A stretch of DNA of 64,000 nucleotides from Agarilytica rhodophyticola (GCF_002157225.2 NZ_CP020038.1:1263001-1327000), one strand, 5' to 3'; shown: positions 19,517-28,203, numbered from the stretch's first letter. Translations and numbers: made by a program. Notes: a model not told the origin generated them from the sequence alone.

Positions 19517-20794
19517 CTATAAACTCAAATTGAAATCTCGCTTAATTGAGCGTTGTTTTGTACGTTGTAAGTGTTGTTCTATTTCTTTGGGGCGCTCTTG
19601 TTCAAACATGGTTGTTACAGCATGTTCTCTTTCTTGGTGTATATCTGCACGCTGTTTATCTATCTGCTGTTGTAACTCTTGTCGTTCTTGTAGTTGGCTA
19701 TAAATGAGATGATCCCTTTCTTGTTGGTCGCGTAACAGGGCTTGGTACGCTTCATATTGATTGCGTTGTTCAATGCGATTTTTACGGCCTATGATTTTAT
19801 CCCAAAATCCCCTCAAGCCTTTATTAAAGCGCTGCTGGCGCTCTTCTTGTTCGGCCTGTTGTCGGCGCTGCTGTTTTTCTTTTAAATGATGCCGCGCTTG
19901 TTTATGGGCGCGTTGCATTGCCTGTCGTTGCTGTCTTAAATCTTTAAATTTAGGAACATAACGTTTTTCCACTTCTTTAAGGAAATGATTAAGTTTTTTA
20001 ATTTTCTCTTGATCAAAGGCCGCTTTCACTTCATCTACACTTGGCAGTGTGTCGGTTGGGTCAAGCTGGCTTTTTAAGTCTTTGGCTTTCATGCCAAGCT
20101 GTCGTGAGAGCGAATGTACTTCCCCTTGCCAATTCACTACCACATAGCCGCGCTTATCGCCTCTAGCAAGTTTGAGGCCGTGCTGCTCAATATTGTGCTC
20201 AAATATTTTTTGATTTTTTGAATGCAGCCAATGCTTTTGTAGAATCTGTTTAATCAGGCGTGGATCGCTTTTACTGCGCTTGGCTTGCTGCCATTCAGTG
20301 AGGGTAAAGTTCAATGGATTTCTAAGAGATTTATCAATCAGACCATGTGGTAATGTCCAGCCCTTGGAAAGGTAAATTTCTTTGGTGAGTTCTGTCAGAC
20401 GGTTTTTAAAAAACGGAAGATGAATCGCCCGCATATGCTCGGCATCAATCCGTGACCACACCACATGCGCGTGACGGCGGCCTTGCTTTTCATGAAAGAC
20501 AAAGGCGTAGGGTTGATCTTGTAAGCCTAATTTTTTGGCGGTGGCCTTTGCTGCTTCTTCAAACTCTTGTGTTGACACATTCTGATTAGCAGGGGGATTA
20601 AAACTACAATGAAATAACGGTTGTTTACAGCGCGTCCCTGCGGCAGTGGCTTCTATTTCCATGAGGGCATCACGAAGCGTATCCGCGCTCATCTGTTCCA
20701 GCTTGTGAAGCGTCACATGCTCATTATCCTGTGTGTTTGAGAGATGCCGTGCTAATTCCCCGGCATTGCCACGCTGTGATGCTTTAATAATCAT
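19517..20794 (-). CDS. Relaxase (MobA/VirD2-like nuclease domain) with long coiled-coil tail
   Basis: 425 residues. The start M-I-I-K-A-S-Q-R-G-N and the H-x-H motif (His108, His110 in R-R-H-A-H-V-V-W-S-R-I-D) place it among mobilisation relaxases, which nick oriT and lead the strand into the recipient. No tyrosine occurs in the first 95 residues, although VirD2-type enzymes use an N-terminal tyrosine for the covalent bond. From about residue 260 the protein is a Gln/Arg-rich coiled coil. It is preceded by the MobC-like gene at 27 bp spacing. A relic of its 3' end lies at 18370. Confidence 0.85.
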   Translation of the reverse strand: MIIKASQRGNAGELARHLSNTQDNEHVTLHKLEQMSADTLRDALMEIEATAAGTRCKQPLFHCSFNPPANQNVSTQEFEEAAKATAKKLGLQDQPYAFVFHEKQGRRHAHVVWSRIDAEHMRAIHLPFFKNRLTELTKEIYLSKGWTLPHGLIDKSLRNPLNFTLTEWQQAKRSKSDPRLIKQILQKHWLHSKNQKIFEHNIEQHGLKLARGDKRGYVVVNWQGEVHSLSRQLGMKAKDLKSQLDPTDTLPSVDEVKAAFDQEKIKKLNHFLKEVEKRYVPKFKDLRQQRQAMQRAHKQARHHLKEKQQRRQQAEQEERQQRFNKGLRGFWDKIIGRKNRIEQRNQYEAYQALLRDQQERDHLIYSQLQERQELQQQIDKQRADIHQEREHAVTTMFEQERPKEIEQHLQRTKQRSIKRDFNLSL

Positions 20795-20821
20795 GGTGCT
20801 TTTATTCTTATATTTTGTTTT

Positions 20822-21175
20822 TTATATTTTTTTACTTGCCATGGTGATCAGAATTTGGCGTATCTTTTTAATATCGACCGTGGCTTCAAGAATGGCGGTC
20901 TCCGTCTGATCAGAGAATGACACCGTGCCGCAATGAATGGCATGAGCGATTTGATTCATATTGCTATGTTGGCGGGTCTTACCCAATAAGGCTAAGATAC
21001 GGGCGGCATCTTCCCGACCTAAATTGATCTCTTTCCTTTTGGTGTGAAAAAGTTGCCTACGGGCATAGGCACTTACATCCCGTCCTTGAGTTTGTTTCAC
21101 GAGTTGATGATACTGTGTTTCATTGATCCAAAAAGTGAGCTTATAAAACGCTTGTTTCTCTTTCTTTGTGGTCAC
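20822..21175 (-). CDS. MobC-like mobilisation accessory protein
   Basis: 117 residues, basic. The N-terminal F-W-I-N-E-T-Q-Y-x2-L and D-V-S-A-Y-A-R-R-Q-L-F segments fit ribbon-helix-helix mobilisation proteins of the MobC/NikA type that bind oriT and help the relaxase. It lies directly before the relaxase gene with a backbone box 63 bp upstream. Confidence 0.75.
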   Translation of the reverse strand: MTTKKEKQAFYKLTFWINETQYHQLVKQTQGRDVSAYARRQLFHTKRKEINLGREDAARILALLGKTRQHSNMNQIAHAIHCGTVSFSDQTETAILEATVDIKKIRQILITMASKKI

Positions 21176-21237
21176 ATCTGAACCCTCTTATACGAATGGT
21201 AGTCAAGAGGATTAATCTACAGGTATGTGTGACAATA

Positions 21238-21247
21238 AATGGGAAAT
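21238..21247 (-). promoter_or_regulatory. Backbone box, mob operon
   Basis: ATTTCCCATT in sense direction, 63 bp before the MobC-like start, followed by TTGTCA as a possible -35 and by GTAGATT, which also follows the 21828 box. Confidence 0.5.
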
Positions 21248-21304
21248 GGAAGAGAAATAGAAAAAAGATAAAAGCCGATAATTGATAATAAAATACGTAT
21301 AAAA

Positions 21305-21334
21305 AAAGGCAGACACTGGATATTGTCTGCCTTT
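21305..21334 (-). terminator. Intrinsic terminator of the 21366-21737 gene
   Basis: AAAGGCAGACA and TGTCTGCCTTT form a perfect 11-bp stem with an 8-nt loop; on the minus strand the stem runs into a T-run. Confidence 0.8.
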
Positions 21335-21365
21335 TGAGTGGTATTGCGTCATACGCGACTACAGA

Positions 21366-21737
21366 TTAAAAGCCTTGCTGAGGTTGCGGGTGATGCTGTT
21401 GTCTTTGCTTTGGTTCTTCATGCACTTGTTGCGCGTTTTTATGTTGGCGGTTTTGTGAATATTCCACCGCTTGTGCTTTTAGTTCAGGATGTTTTTCCTC
21501 AATCGCTTTTTGCTGCTGATGCAAGTTGTTAGCAATGCTTTGCACCGTCTGAGACGCGGCACTTATATCTTGCGCTAGCTTTAACGCTTGTGGATTGTCC
21601 TTCATCGTTAAGGCAGCAGTCACCGCACTTTGCAGTTGCGTATTGGCCTGATATAGGCGTTTCTTATTGGATAATGTAGAGACATAGTGTTGCTTCTCTG
21701 GTGATAGGTTGTCGTAGTCATTAGACATGGCTGTCAT
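21366..21737 (-). CDS. Small Gln-rich helical protein of the mobilisation region
   Basis: 123 residues, no known family. The central helix (K-K-R-L-Y-Q ... L-A-Q-D-I-S ... I-E-E-K-H-P-E-L) resembles the C-terminal part of the protein at 21861-22535, so the two are probably paralogous; the tail is Gln/His/Pro-rich. AAAGGA precedes the ATG, a backbone box lies 91 bp upstream and its own terminator follows. Presumed accessory of the transfer machinery by location. Confidence 0.65.
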   Translation of the reverse strand: MTAMSNDYDNLSPEKQHYVSTLSNKKRLYQANTQLQSAVTAALTMKDNPQALKLAQDISAASQTVQSIANNLHQQQKAIEEKHPELKAQAVEYSQNRQHKNAQQVHEEPKQRQQHHPQPQQGF

Positions 21738-21827
21738 TTCCTTTCAGATTTTTAGTTAAGTTCGATGATGTCAGCACTTTGCTTTTCCCATCATCACATC
21801 ACCAATCTACTAGGAGATGTGCCTTTA

Positions 21828-21837
21828 TTTGGGAAAT
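21828..21837 (-). promoter_or_regulatory. Backbone box, 21737 gene
   Basis: ATTTCCCAAA in sense direction, 91 bp before the start, followed at the same distance as at 21238 by a GGCACA/GTAGATT arrangement. Confidence 0.5.
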
Positions 21838-21860
21838 AGACGTTTTTTTATTTTGTCCCG

Positions 21861-22535
21861 CTATAGGCTTTGCTGCATGCGCTTTTCTTGGATACGATTA
21901 AGTGTTTTGCCAAATATTTTCGCTTTTTCCTGAAACTCAGGATAGGATTTTTCTATCTCTCTTTTTTTATGATGAAGATGCCTGACAGAAGTCAGCATAA
22001 TCTCTGCGCTCTCGCTAACATCATTCGCTATGTTAAGCATATCAGCACTTCCGCGCATATAGGTCATCATTGTTGAGGCGGAACGTTGTAGCTTCTCAAT
22101 CCCCTGATAATAGCGTTTTAAATCACTGAGGATGTTAATATAGTCTTTGTATTTTTCTGCGGCTTCCTCCTCTTTTGTCAGTACTTTCTTTTTTCCCTTT
22201 GCTTGATCACGATGTAACGGGGGTAATACCGTTCTATCTGTCTGAGCATTGAATATGGCACTATGACGTTGTTTATTGGCGGCGGCCTGTTGGACTTGAG
22301 AAAGCGACTTATGATAAAGCTGTTGGGCTTTTTCATTGAGCCGCTCCACACGATTATGTTCACGGGTAAGACGTGTCCTATATTTTGTACGGTCAACCTC
22401 TTCCATCCCTTTTGGTTTGAGAACCGGAACAGGTTGTTCTTGTTCCACCATGCTTTTTTCTTGGGCGTGATGAGCCTTACCCCGTGTCTTCTTCTGCTTT
22501 GGGGGATAGGCTGCTTTATCGTTAAACTCTTTCAC
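21861..22535 (-). CDS. Basic coiled-coil protein downstream of the coupling ATPase
   Basis: 224 residues, Lys/Gln/Glu-rich and predicted helical. The start overlaps the coupling-protein stop by 4 bp (ATGA), so translation is coupled. The last 75 residues resemble the 21366-21737 protein (K-R-Y-Y-Q ... I-A-N-D-V-S ... I-E-K-S-Y-P-E-F). No known domain recognised. It probably works with the coupling protein or relaxosome. Confidence 0.65.
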   Translation of the reverse strand: MKEFNDKAAYPPKQKKTRGKAHHAQEKSMVEQEQPVPVLKPKGMEEVDRTKYRTRLTREHNRVERLNEKAQQLYHKSLSQVQQAAANKQRHSAIFNAQTDRTVLPPLHRDQAKGKKKVLTKEEEAAEKYKDYINILSDLKRYYQGIEKLQRSASTMMTYMRGSADMLNIANDVSESAEIMLTSVRHLHHKKREIEKSYPEFQEKAKIFGKTLNRIQEKRMQQSL

Positions 22536-24193
22536 CGTTTACCTTTTAGTCGTTGCCATAGGCTGGGTGTATAAGGTGGATAGCCCTTAGGGTATGACCA
22601 CATACCGCTGCTATATTGCGGGAGATGGGATAGGCAGTTGGGAACTGGTTCGCTGATAATAGGAACGGTTTTTTTACCCCATAAACCTTTAGGTAACGTC
22701 ACCTTATCAAAAGGTGGATGATAAGGATTAGGCAAAAACTTATGAGCGACGTTTGGGTTCTTAAAATAAGGGATTTTCTTATATACATAGGGATGTATGC
22801 CTAACCCTTGAAACGCCATTAATCCTTTATCGGGGGGCATCCGTATCAGTTCGTCTGGTGTGATAAGGGGACGTTTAACCGCTTCGGGTAAGTCCATTAA
22901 TTCATGTTCGCGCTGAATCTCAGGTAAGGCGGGAAGTACGTCTCCGCTTTTTAACATGTCATGCATAAGTTTCACTTGTTTAGCGTGCCTCTCAATGGAT
23001 TTACTTTTAGGGTAATACTCATAGGTGGTTTGCCCTAAATAATCGCTGATCATTTCGGCAGAAAGTTTTGAGGATACGCCTAAAATCAGTTTCGTTTGTG
23101 CGTTGGAAAAAATTGTATCAAAACCATCCTTGCCGTAGTGTTGCAAGCCTTGACCGATATTTTGAAAGTAAGCACTCACTCTGGATTTGCTTCCTCTACC
23201 GTAGCTAAACATACGCGGCATGGCGTCAAAATTGCCTAATTGCCCGGCCTCATCAAGTAAGAGGTGAATCCTTTGTGTCGGTTTGCGTTGTTGAGCAATA
23301 GTAAGAGAGGCGAAAATACAACGAATAACAGGGGCGCAGGCTTCGACTAAATGTGCAGGGATCATTAAAAATAATTTGCTGACTTGTTCTGAGGCACAAA
23401 ATTCTTGAGGGGTTATTGTTGAGGGACTGGATAGTGCCATTTGTAGCGCCGGACTGCCGAGAATTTGCAGCGCATTAGAAACCGTGGACATGATGCTTTC
23501 AAATTCTGCGGGGGCTTGGCTTTGTTTTGTTAAAAGCTCTTCTGCGACTTGTCGAACGGCGTGATAAGGTGAGGCGATCATGGCGGGATAATGCAAGGCT
23601 TCGAATGCCTCTGTCCGAATATCGCCGACTACGTGATAGACATCCACCAATGATGCGTGATTATTATTATCTTTAAGTACGACTAAAATAGCTGTAAGTA
23701 TCTGTACGGCTTTACCATAGAAGTGTTGTGAAGTACCGTCACCGCCTGAGGGTTTGGCGATAAGATTTTGCGCCATTGACATGCACTCTTCATACTTGCT
23801 TGCAGAGCCTTGTTCTATGACATCAAGCGGATTAAGTTTAAAATTCGTGGGCGCATACCAAGGTTTGTCCGTAAACAATCCATAGGGATTAAACCCGTAG
23901 CATTTAAAAAACGCCTGCATCATCGCACTGATTGCGTAGCTCTCACCTTTCATATCTAAAACCACGGTATGTTCGGGATGTAAAAGCTGGTAGCTTATTA
24001 GTGTTGTCTGTTTCCCTGTTCCGGCACTCCCCACCACAAGGATGGGGGTATCTGCATCAAACCCGATTTGCCGTGGTTGGGCTTCATCCGTAAACCCCAT
24101 TGGCAGGGCGTTATTATTAAGTAACCCCGCTTTTTCCAAATCTTCTGCCTTAGCGAGGTCGGCAGAACCGTAACGTTCATTCGCATTATTCAT
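22532..24193 (-). CDS. TraG/VirD4-like type IV coupling ATPase lacking its own membrane segments
   Basis: 553 residues. Walker A is G-S-A-G-T-G-K (55-61), Walker B is L-L-L-D-E-A-G-Q near 310, and Y-F-Q-N-I-G-Q-G is the conserved glutamine segment of the family. Coupling proteins bring the relaxase-DNA complex to the secretion channel. Unlike typical VirD4 proteins it has no N-terminal transmembrane helices; a hydrophobic 74-residue protein is encoded 4 bp upstream and could supply them. A truncated copy of the 5' part lies at 24430-24765. Confidence 0.88.
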   Translation of the reverse strand: MNNANERYGSADLAKAEDLEKAGLLNNNALPMGFTDEAQPRQIGFDADTPILVVGSAGTGKQTTLISYQLLHPEHTVVLDMKGESYAISAMMQAFFKCYGFNPYGLFTDKPWYAPTNFKLNPLDVIEQGSASKYEECMSMAQNLIAKPSGGDGTSQHFYGKAVQILTAILVVLKDNNNHASLVDVYHVVGDIRTEAFEALHYPAMIASPYHAVRQVAEELLTKQSQAPAEFESIMSTVSNALQILGSPALQMALSSPSTITPQEFCASEQVSKLFLMIPAHLVEACAPVIRCIFASLTIAQQRKPTQRIHLLLDEAGQLGNFDAMPRMFSYGRGSKSRVSAYFQNIGQGLQHYGKDGFDTIFSNAQTKLILGVSSKLSAEMISDYLGQTTYEYYPKSKSIERHAKQVKLMHDMLKSGDVLPALPEIQREHELMDLPEAVKRPLITPDELIRMPPDKGLMAFQGLGIHPYVYKKIPYFKNPNVAHKFLPNPYHPPFDKVTLPKGLWGKKTVPIISEPVPNCLSHLPQYSSGMWSYPKGYPPYTPSLWQRLKGKR

Positions 24194-24197
24194 AGAG

Positions 24198-24422
24198 TTA
24201 CCTCTTTGGTTTACGTGGTAGGCTTAGGCGTACTAAAAGCCCCGTAAAAAAATGGGCAAGAAATGTTATGAGCATGACAATGATGCAGCGGGTTAAGGTG
24301 ACGACCGCAAGAAATACGAGCACCAGCCAAATAAACGACCACATCACATAGCCAAGACTTAATAGTCCGCTGATTTGTGCAATAAAGTAGTCCAATGTCA
24401 GATCATGAATCGACTTCTTCAA
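24198..24422 (-). CDS. Small membrane protein, N-truncated second copy
   Basis: 74 residues. From L-T-L-D-Y-F-I-A-Q onward it is almost the same as the 101-residue protein at 24770-25075, but the N-terminus is replaced by a few residues read from the duplication junction (M-K-K-S-I-H-D). Most of it is hydrophobic and membrane-spanning with a basic C-terminus. It lies 4 bp before the intact coupling ATPase, so it may be its membrane anchor in trans. Confidence 0.65.
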   Translation of the reverse strand: MKKSIHDLTLDYFIAQISGLLSLGYVMWSFIWLVLVFLAVVTLTRCIIVMLITFLAHFFTGLLVRLSLPRKPKR

Positions 24423-24429
24423 ACAAGTT

Positions 24430-24765
24430 TGTTAAGCCTTGTTGAAAGACATCGAGCGGGTTAAATGCATAACCGTTAAGATCCGGTGAGGTCATAGCGC
24501 TAATAGCATAGCTTTCACCCTTTAAATCCAGCACGGTGGTGTTTTCAGGATGTAGCGGTTGGTAACTAATCAAGGTGACTTATTTTCCTGAGCCAGCACC
24601 TCCTATTACAAGGGTGGGTTTATCCTCATCAAACTCGCTTTGCCGTGGTTGGGCTTCATCCGTAAAACCCATTTGCACGGCGTTATTATTAAGTAACCCC
24701 GCTTTTTCCAAATCTTCTGCCTTAGCGAGGTCGGCAGAGCCGTAACGTTCATTCGCATTATTCAT
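24430..24765 (-). pseudogene. Truncated copy of the coupling ATPase 5' end
   Basis: The first 61 codons match the intact gene at 24193 down to the P-loop, where the reading is G-A-G-S-G-K followed by a TAA stop. Beyond it, recognisable sequence (L-I-S-Y-Q, K-G-E-S-Y-A-I-S-A-M, F-N-P-L-D-V) continues for about 50 codons with an internal gap, then breaks into the N-truncated membrane protein. It is offset by 572 bp from the intact unit. Confidence 0.85.
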
Positions 24766-24769
24766 AGAT

Positions 24770-25075
24770 TTACCTCTTTGGTCTGCGTGGGAGGCTTAGA
24801 CGTACCAAAAGCCCCGTGAAAAAATGAGCAAAAAATGTTATGAGCATGACAATAGTGCAGCGGGTTAAGGTGACGACTGCAAGAAATACGAGCACCAGCC
24901 AAATAAACGACCACATCACATAGCCAAGACTTAATAGTCCGCTGATTTGTGCGATGAAGTAGTCTAATGTCAGCTCATAAATCGGCTTGGTATAAAGCAG
25001 GCCAACGATAATCCCTAGAATTTTTCCTAATGCATTACTAAGAACTTTAGGGGGCATTCGGTTCATGATCGACAC
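24770..25075 (-). CDS. Small membrane protein, full-length copy
   Basis: 101 residues with a short basic N-terminus and two hydrophobic stretches (about 15-31 and 38-75), ending R-L-S-L-P-R-R-P-K-R. In the ancestral order it should directly precede the coupling ATPase; a partial tandem duplication now separates them. The start overlaps the end of the upstream secreted-protein gene by 13 bp. Confidence 0.7.
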   Translation of the reverse strand: MSIMNRMPPKVLSNALGKILGIIVGLLYTKPIYELTLDYFIAQISGLLSLGYVMWSFIWLVLVFLAVVTLTRCTIVMLITFFAHFFTGLLVRLSLPRRPKR

Positions 25076-26319
25076 CCCTTAATGTTAATCACATCACGGA
25101 GTAAAAACCGCTGGGAGTAAATGGTTGAGTGGCCTGTCTCAAGTACGCTGAGCATATCCCCGCCTTGATTGCCTTGCCCGGCGGAGAACTGATATTCTTT
25201 AGCAATTAAGGCATCACCCACTTCAACCCTGAGCGTCCCTTTGATTTTTTTTGATGCATTGCCACCATAGTGATTAATGCCAATACGTAGATTGCAGATG
25301 CTGATAGGGAGTTGATAGGTAATGAGTTCGTAAATACTGACCTGATCATGTTTGCCACTCATAATATCTTTGTGATGGGTGGCATAACGACTCGTTTTAT
25401 TACCGTAATAAACGGGTATGCTGTCCTCCCTCAGCATCCCGTAAATATCCAGATCAACTTTACCCTCCCAGATAATGCCAAGACGTACCCGCACAGGTTT
25501 ATAGGCACTAACGACAGGATTAACCGAGGGTGTGCGAGTAAATAAACTGCTGAGCGGTTGTGAGGATGTATCACTACGCAGCTTGTACTTCATGGGGAGC
25601 GGCTTAGCGTTATTAAATAACCGCTTTGTTACGACACTTTTATCTGTGCTAAAGGTAACGAGTTTGCCTTGTTGCTTATGCAGGTATAAATGATAGAACC
25701 GCTCTACGCCTTGACCGTAATGATAAGGTTTGAGGGTATTGGATAATAAAAAATGAAAACGCTTGCCTTTTAAACGATCACGCACATCATTAATTCCGAA
25801 CAGACCTTTAAAATAGGATTGCATAAGATTGCTATCCGCCGGATATGTTTGACCTTTGGTGATGGCCTCATCATCGACTTCTGGTAGGTCAAAACTGGCT
25901 GAGCCGATTAACACAATGTCTTTGACTTGCGGATAATCTTGGCTAATAACGCTCATTAATTTGGGGATATGTAATGTCCCAGCTGTGTGTTTGGGTGTGG
26001 TGCGGCTTTTTGCAAATTGTTTGAGATTGGAAAAGCCTTCTTGGTTTTTAATTAAGATCGTTCTCTTGGCTTGATATTGCTGCTTTTCTGGACGGGTTAA
26101 GGTTGCAATGCTGTCACTGTTCCAACCATTAAGCACAATGATGCTGTCTCCCTTGGGTTGTTCGAACAGCCAAGAACGTAATAAGTTAATATCCTTTAGC
26201 GCATTGTCTTGAGTTTGGTGCGGTGATATGACAGCCAGTATCGTCTCCGCTTTGACAGGCAGAGATACAACAGCAGAAAAAATAAGTGTGATAGGTAAAG
26301 CTTTAAATACATTTAACAT
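25063..26319 (-). CDS. Exported protein of the mobilisation operon
   Basis: 418 residues from the ATG at 26319, which has AGGA upstream and starts a clear signal peptide (M-L-N-V-F-K-A-L-P ... V-K-A before Glu). The longer frame start at 26430 would bury the signal. The N-terminal half alternates strands and helices (L-A-V-I-S-P-H ... D-I-V-L-I-G-S-A-S) in a way loosely like a von Willebrand A or Rossmann fold. The C-terminal half (V-D-L-D-I-Y-G ... L-R-I-G-I-N-H-Y-G-G) recalls DUF2135-type beta domains. Function unknown. It lies between two membrane-protein genes of the coupling-protein operon. Confidence 0.7.
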   Translation of the reverse strand: MLNVFKALPITLIFSAVVSLPVKAETILAVISPHQTQDNALKDINLLRSWLFEQPKGDSIIVLNGWNSDSIATLTRPEKQQYQAKRTILIKNQEGFSNLKQFAKSRTTPKHTAGTLHIPKLMSVISQDYPQVKDIVLIGSASFDLPEVDDEAITKGQTYPADSNLMQSYFKGLFGINDVRDRLKGKRFHFLLSNTLKPYHYGQGVERFYHLYLHKQQGKLVTFSTDKSVVTKRLFNNAKPLPMKYKLRSDTSSQPLSSLFTRTPSVNPVVSAYKPVRVRLGIIWEGKVDLDIYGMLREDSIPVYYGNKTSRYATHHKDIMSGKHDQVSIYELITYQLPISICNLRIGINHYGGNASKKIKGTLRVEVGDALIAKEYQFSAGQGNQGGDMLSVLETGHSTIYSQRFLLRDVINIKGCRS

Positions 26320-26329
26320 GTTATTTTCC

Positions 26330-27313
26330 TCATTTATGAAGGTCGTTATATTGAGCTTGTGCCACTGCGAGGCGAGCAAGCGCATCGTTGGTAAAAGCCT
26401 CTTTTTCAGCTTTAAGTTGGGTGTTTGCATTTTTGGCTTGGGCGGAGGTGTTATTATTAGGCGTGCACATCACCTCTGCTTCGACAAGATCGGCTTCGAG
26501 CATACCGTGCTCCGTGTTGTCTCTTTTTTGGGGCGGCTGATAGGTATCTAAAATGCTTGTCACGCGCATGAATAGGCAGGCTGATACCATCACCTCAGTA
26601 AAGATTTGTGTGAAGCTAAGCCAATTGCCTGAATTATTACTCTCTAGTGAAAAGTCGAGATCAGGGAGATCACTGGATAAACCGTTATATTCGGCTGAAA
26701 ACAATGCCATCCAAGCAAATGCAGAGAGTCCAGTAATACCGGTAATGACACGTTTGCACAGAGACTTTTCGGTCTCCCTTTTAAACATAGAAGGCAAGTT
26801 TTTAATAGCTGCCGCTGCACCCACAGACAACAAAGCTATAAATTTTGCTTTTGATGGGTCGTCAATAAAAATCGGTAAACCAGTACCCAACAGGTTAGCA
26901 AGTACATTACTGTAAGCGGTAAACATAGAAAGTGTTGCAAGACCACCATAAAGCCCAAGTTGAATAAAATCGGAGAGGCTTATTTGACTTAAACCACCGA
27001 TTAAACCTTTTGCGTTTTCAGGCGGTGCGTCTAATCGCTTAGGTGTTTCGAGCAGAGCGTTAGCTATCGCGTCTCTACGCGCATCAGCAATTTTCTTATT
27101 TTTTTCAGCCTGTATCTTTGCCTCTTCCAATGCATTTAAGAACGGGAAGTAACTATCAAATAATACTGGAGCTTGTGCTTTTACTAATGTTATCGCTTCA
27201 TCTTTGGGTAAGCGTCGGGCTTTTGCAATAAAACGATCCATGTCGTTGTCCAATGCTTGACGTTTGGTGGGGTCGAGTAAGACAGCATCTTGTGCTTGTT
27301 TTTTCGTTCTCAT
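26330..27313 (-). CDS. Membrane protein heading the coupling-protein operon
   Basis: 327 residues. The N-terminal ~100 residues are charged and helical. Hydrophobic segments lie near residues 115-140, 160-175, 195-212 and 240-255. A soluble Asn/Ala-rich helical tail follows. No family recognised. A backbone box lies 64 bp upstream; the following gene starts 11 bp after the stop, so the operon from here to 21861 is probably one transcript. Confidence 0.7.
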   Translation of the reverse strand: MRTKKQAQDAVLLDPTKRQALDNDMDRFIAKARRLPKDEAITLVKAQAPVLFDSYFPFLNALEEAKIQAEKNKKIADARRDAIANALLETPKRLDAPPENAKGLIGGLSQISLSDFIQLGLYGGLATLSMFTAYSNVLANLLGTGLPIFIDDPSKAKFIALLSVGAAAAIKNLPSMFKRETEKSLCKRVITGITGLSAFAWMALFSAEYNGLSSDLPDLDFSLESNNSGNWLSFTQIFTEVMVSACLFMRVTSILDTYQPPQKRDNTEHGMLEADLVEAEVMCTPNNNTSAQAKNANTQLKAEKEAFTNDALARLAVAQAQYNDLHK

Positions 27314-27376
27314 CTTTAAAATCCTTTGGTAAATTCATCGATGTTGATCCAAATTGTCAGACACATGACAACGTGT

Positions 27377-27386
27377 TTTGGGAAAT
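27377..27386 (-). promoter_or_regulatory. Backbone box, coupling-protein operon
   Basis: ATTTCCCAAA in sense direction, 64 bp before the 27313 start, followed by TTGTCA. Confidence 0.5.
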
Positions 27387-27454
27387 AGAGCTGGTCGAAT
27401 TTGCACTCTTAAAAAAACCACCCGTACCCAATTCAGGCACGGGTGGGATTAGAT

Positions 27455-27910
27455 TTAATAAATGGTTATCAGCCATTCATAGGAGAAGGGTTTACGGATA
27501 CCAATAAAGACCGCGAGCAACATAAGTTTGTAGCGATCACGGCGTGGGCGGTGCTGTTTCATAAAACCTCTTAGCCAACGCGCATCATCGCCTAGTGCTT
27601 CGGAGACATCAGGGAATTGATGCTTACGAAAACAGCCTTGCTCATCACAGGTGTAAATGTCGCCCGGATAGTCATAAAGCGTGTCACCAATGAAACGGTA
27701 AAATTTACGGCTGGAATATGCCAGTTCAAAACGGCTTTCATATTCTAGCTTTGCCTCCGCATATTCCCTATTAATCTCATCTCGCAGTTTTCTTTGAAAA
27801 GCGTCATGATCTAAAACCATATGTGACGGTGCGATAATGATGGGGGTATCTTTGCTTTCTCTGTTAACTGCTATTTCGTTTGAATCTTTTCTTAAATCTG
27901 TTCTCTTCAT
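27455..27910 (-). CDS. Hypothetical protein
   Basis: 151 residues from the ATG at 27910 (M-K-R-T-D-L-R-K); a GTG 12 codons upstream is an alternative. It has an Arg/Glu-rich N-terminal half, Y-T-C-D-E-Q-G-C with two cysteines, and a basic segment Q-H-R-P-R-R-D-R-Y-K before a short hydrophobic end. No family recognised. No backbone box upstream. Confidence 0.5.
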   Translation of the reverse strand: MKRTDLRKDSNEIAVNRESKDTPIIIAPSHMVLDHDAFQRKLRDEINREYAEAKLEYESRFELAYSSRKFYRFIGDTLYDYPGDIYTCDEQGCFRKHQFPDVSEALGDDARWLRGFMKQHRPRRDRYKLMLLAVFIGIRKPFSYEWLITIY

Positions 27911-28128
27911 TTCGCTTTCGCCTATTAAGTTGGAGAAAGCAGGCACCTGCTTCAGTCGTACGTTTTGTTTCGATCAGCAAGTGGCCTATTTGCTGATACC
28001 TGCTGAAATCAGAAGGTAGGGCTATTTTCAAACGAGTCCCCCAAAATTCAAACGGAGCTACGGAGTAATCGCTCCCTGTGCACTCCGAACAGCTTAAAAA
28101 CTGTGTTTTGGCGCATATTTCATTTTTA

Positions 28129-28157
28129 TTGACATAAAATTGAAATATTGGTACAAA
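28129..28157 (+). promoter_or_regulatory. Promoter of the STAND two-gene module
   Basis: TTGACA, 17 bp, TACAAA, about 46 bp before the 28204 start and in an AT-rich leader. No backbone box is present. Confidence 0.55.
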
Positions 28158-28203
28158 AAAGAAGGAGTACTGGTTTAACAAGGAAAGAAAGTGAATATCG
28201 ATA

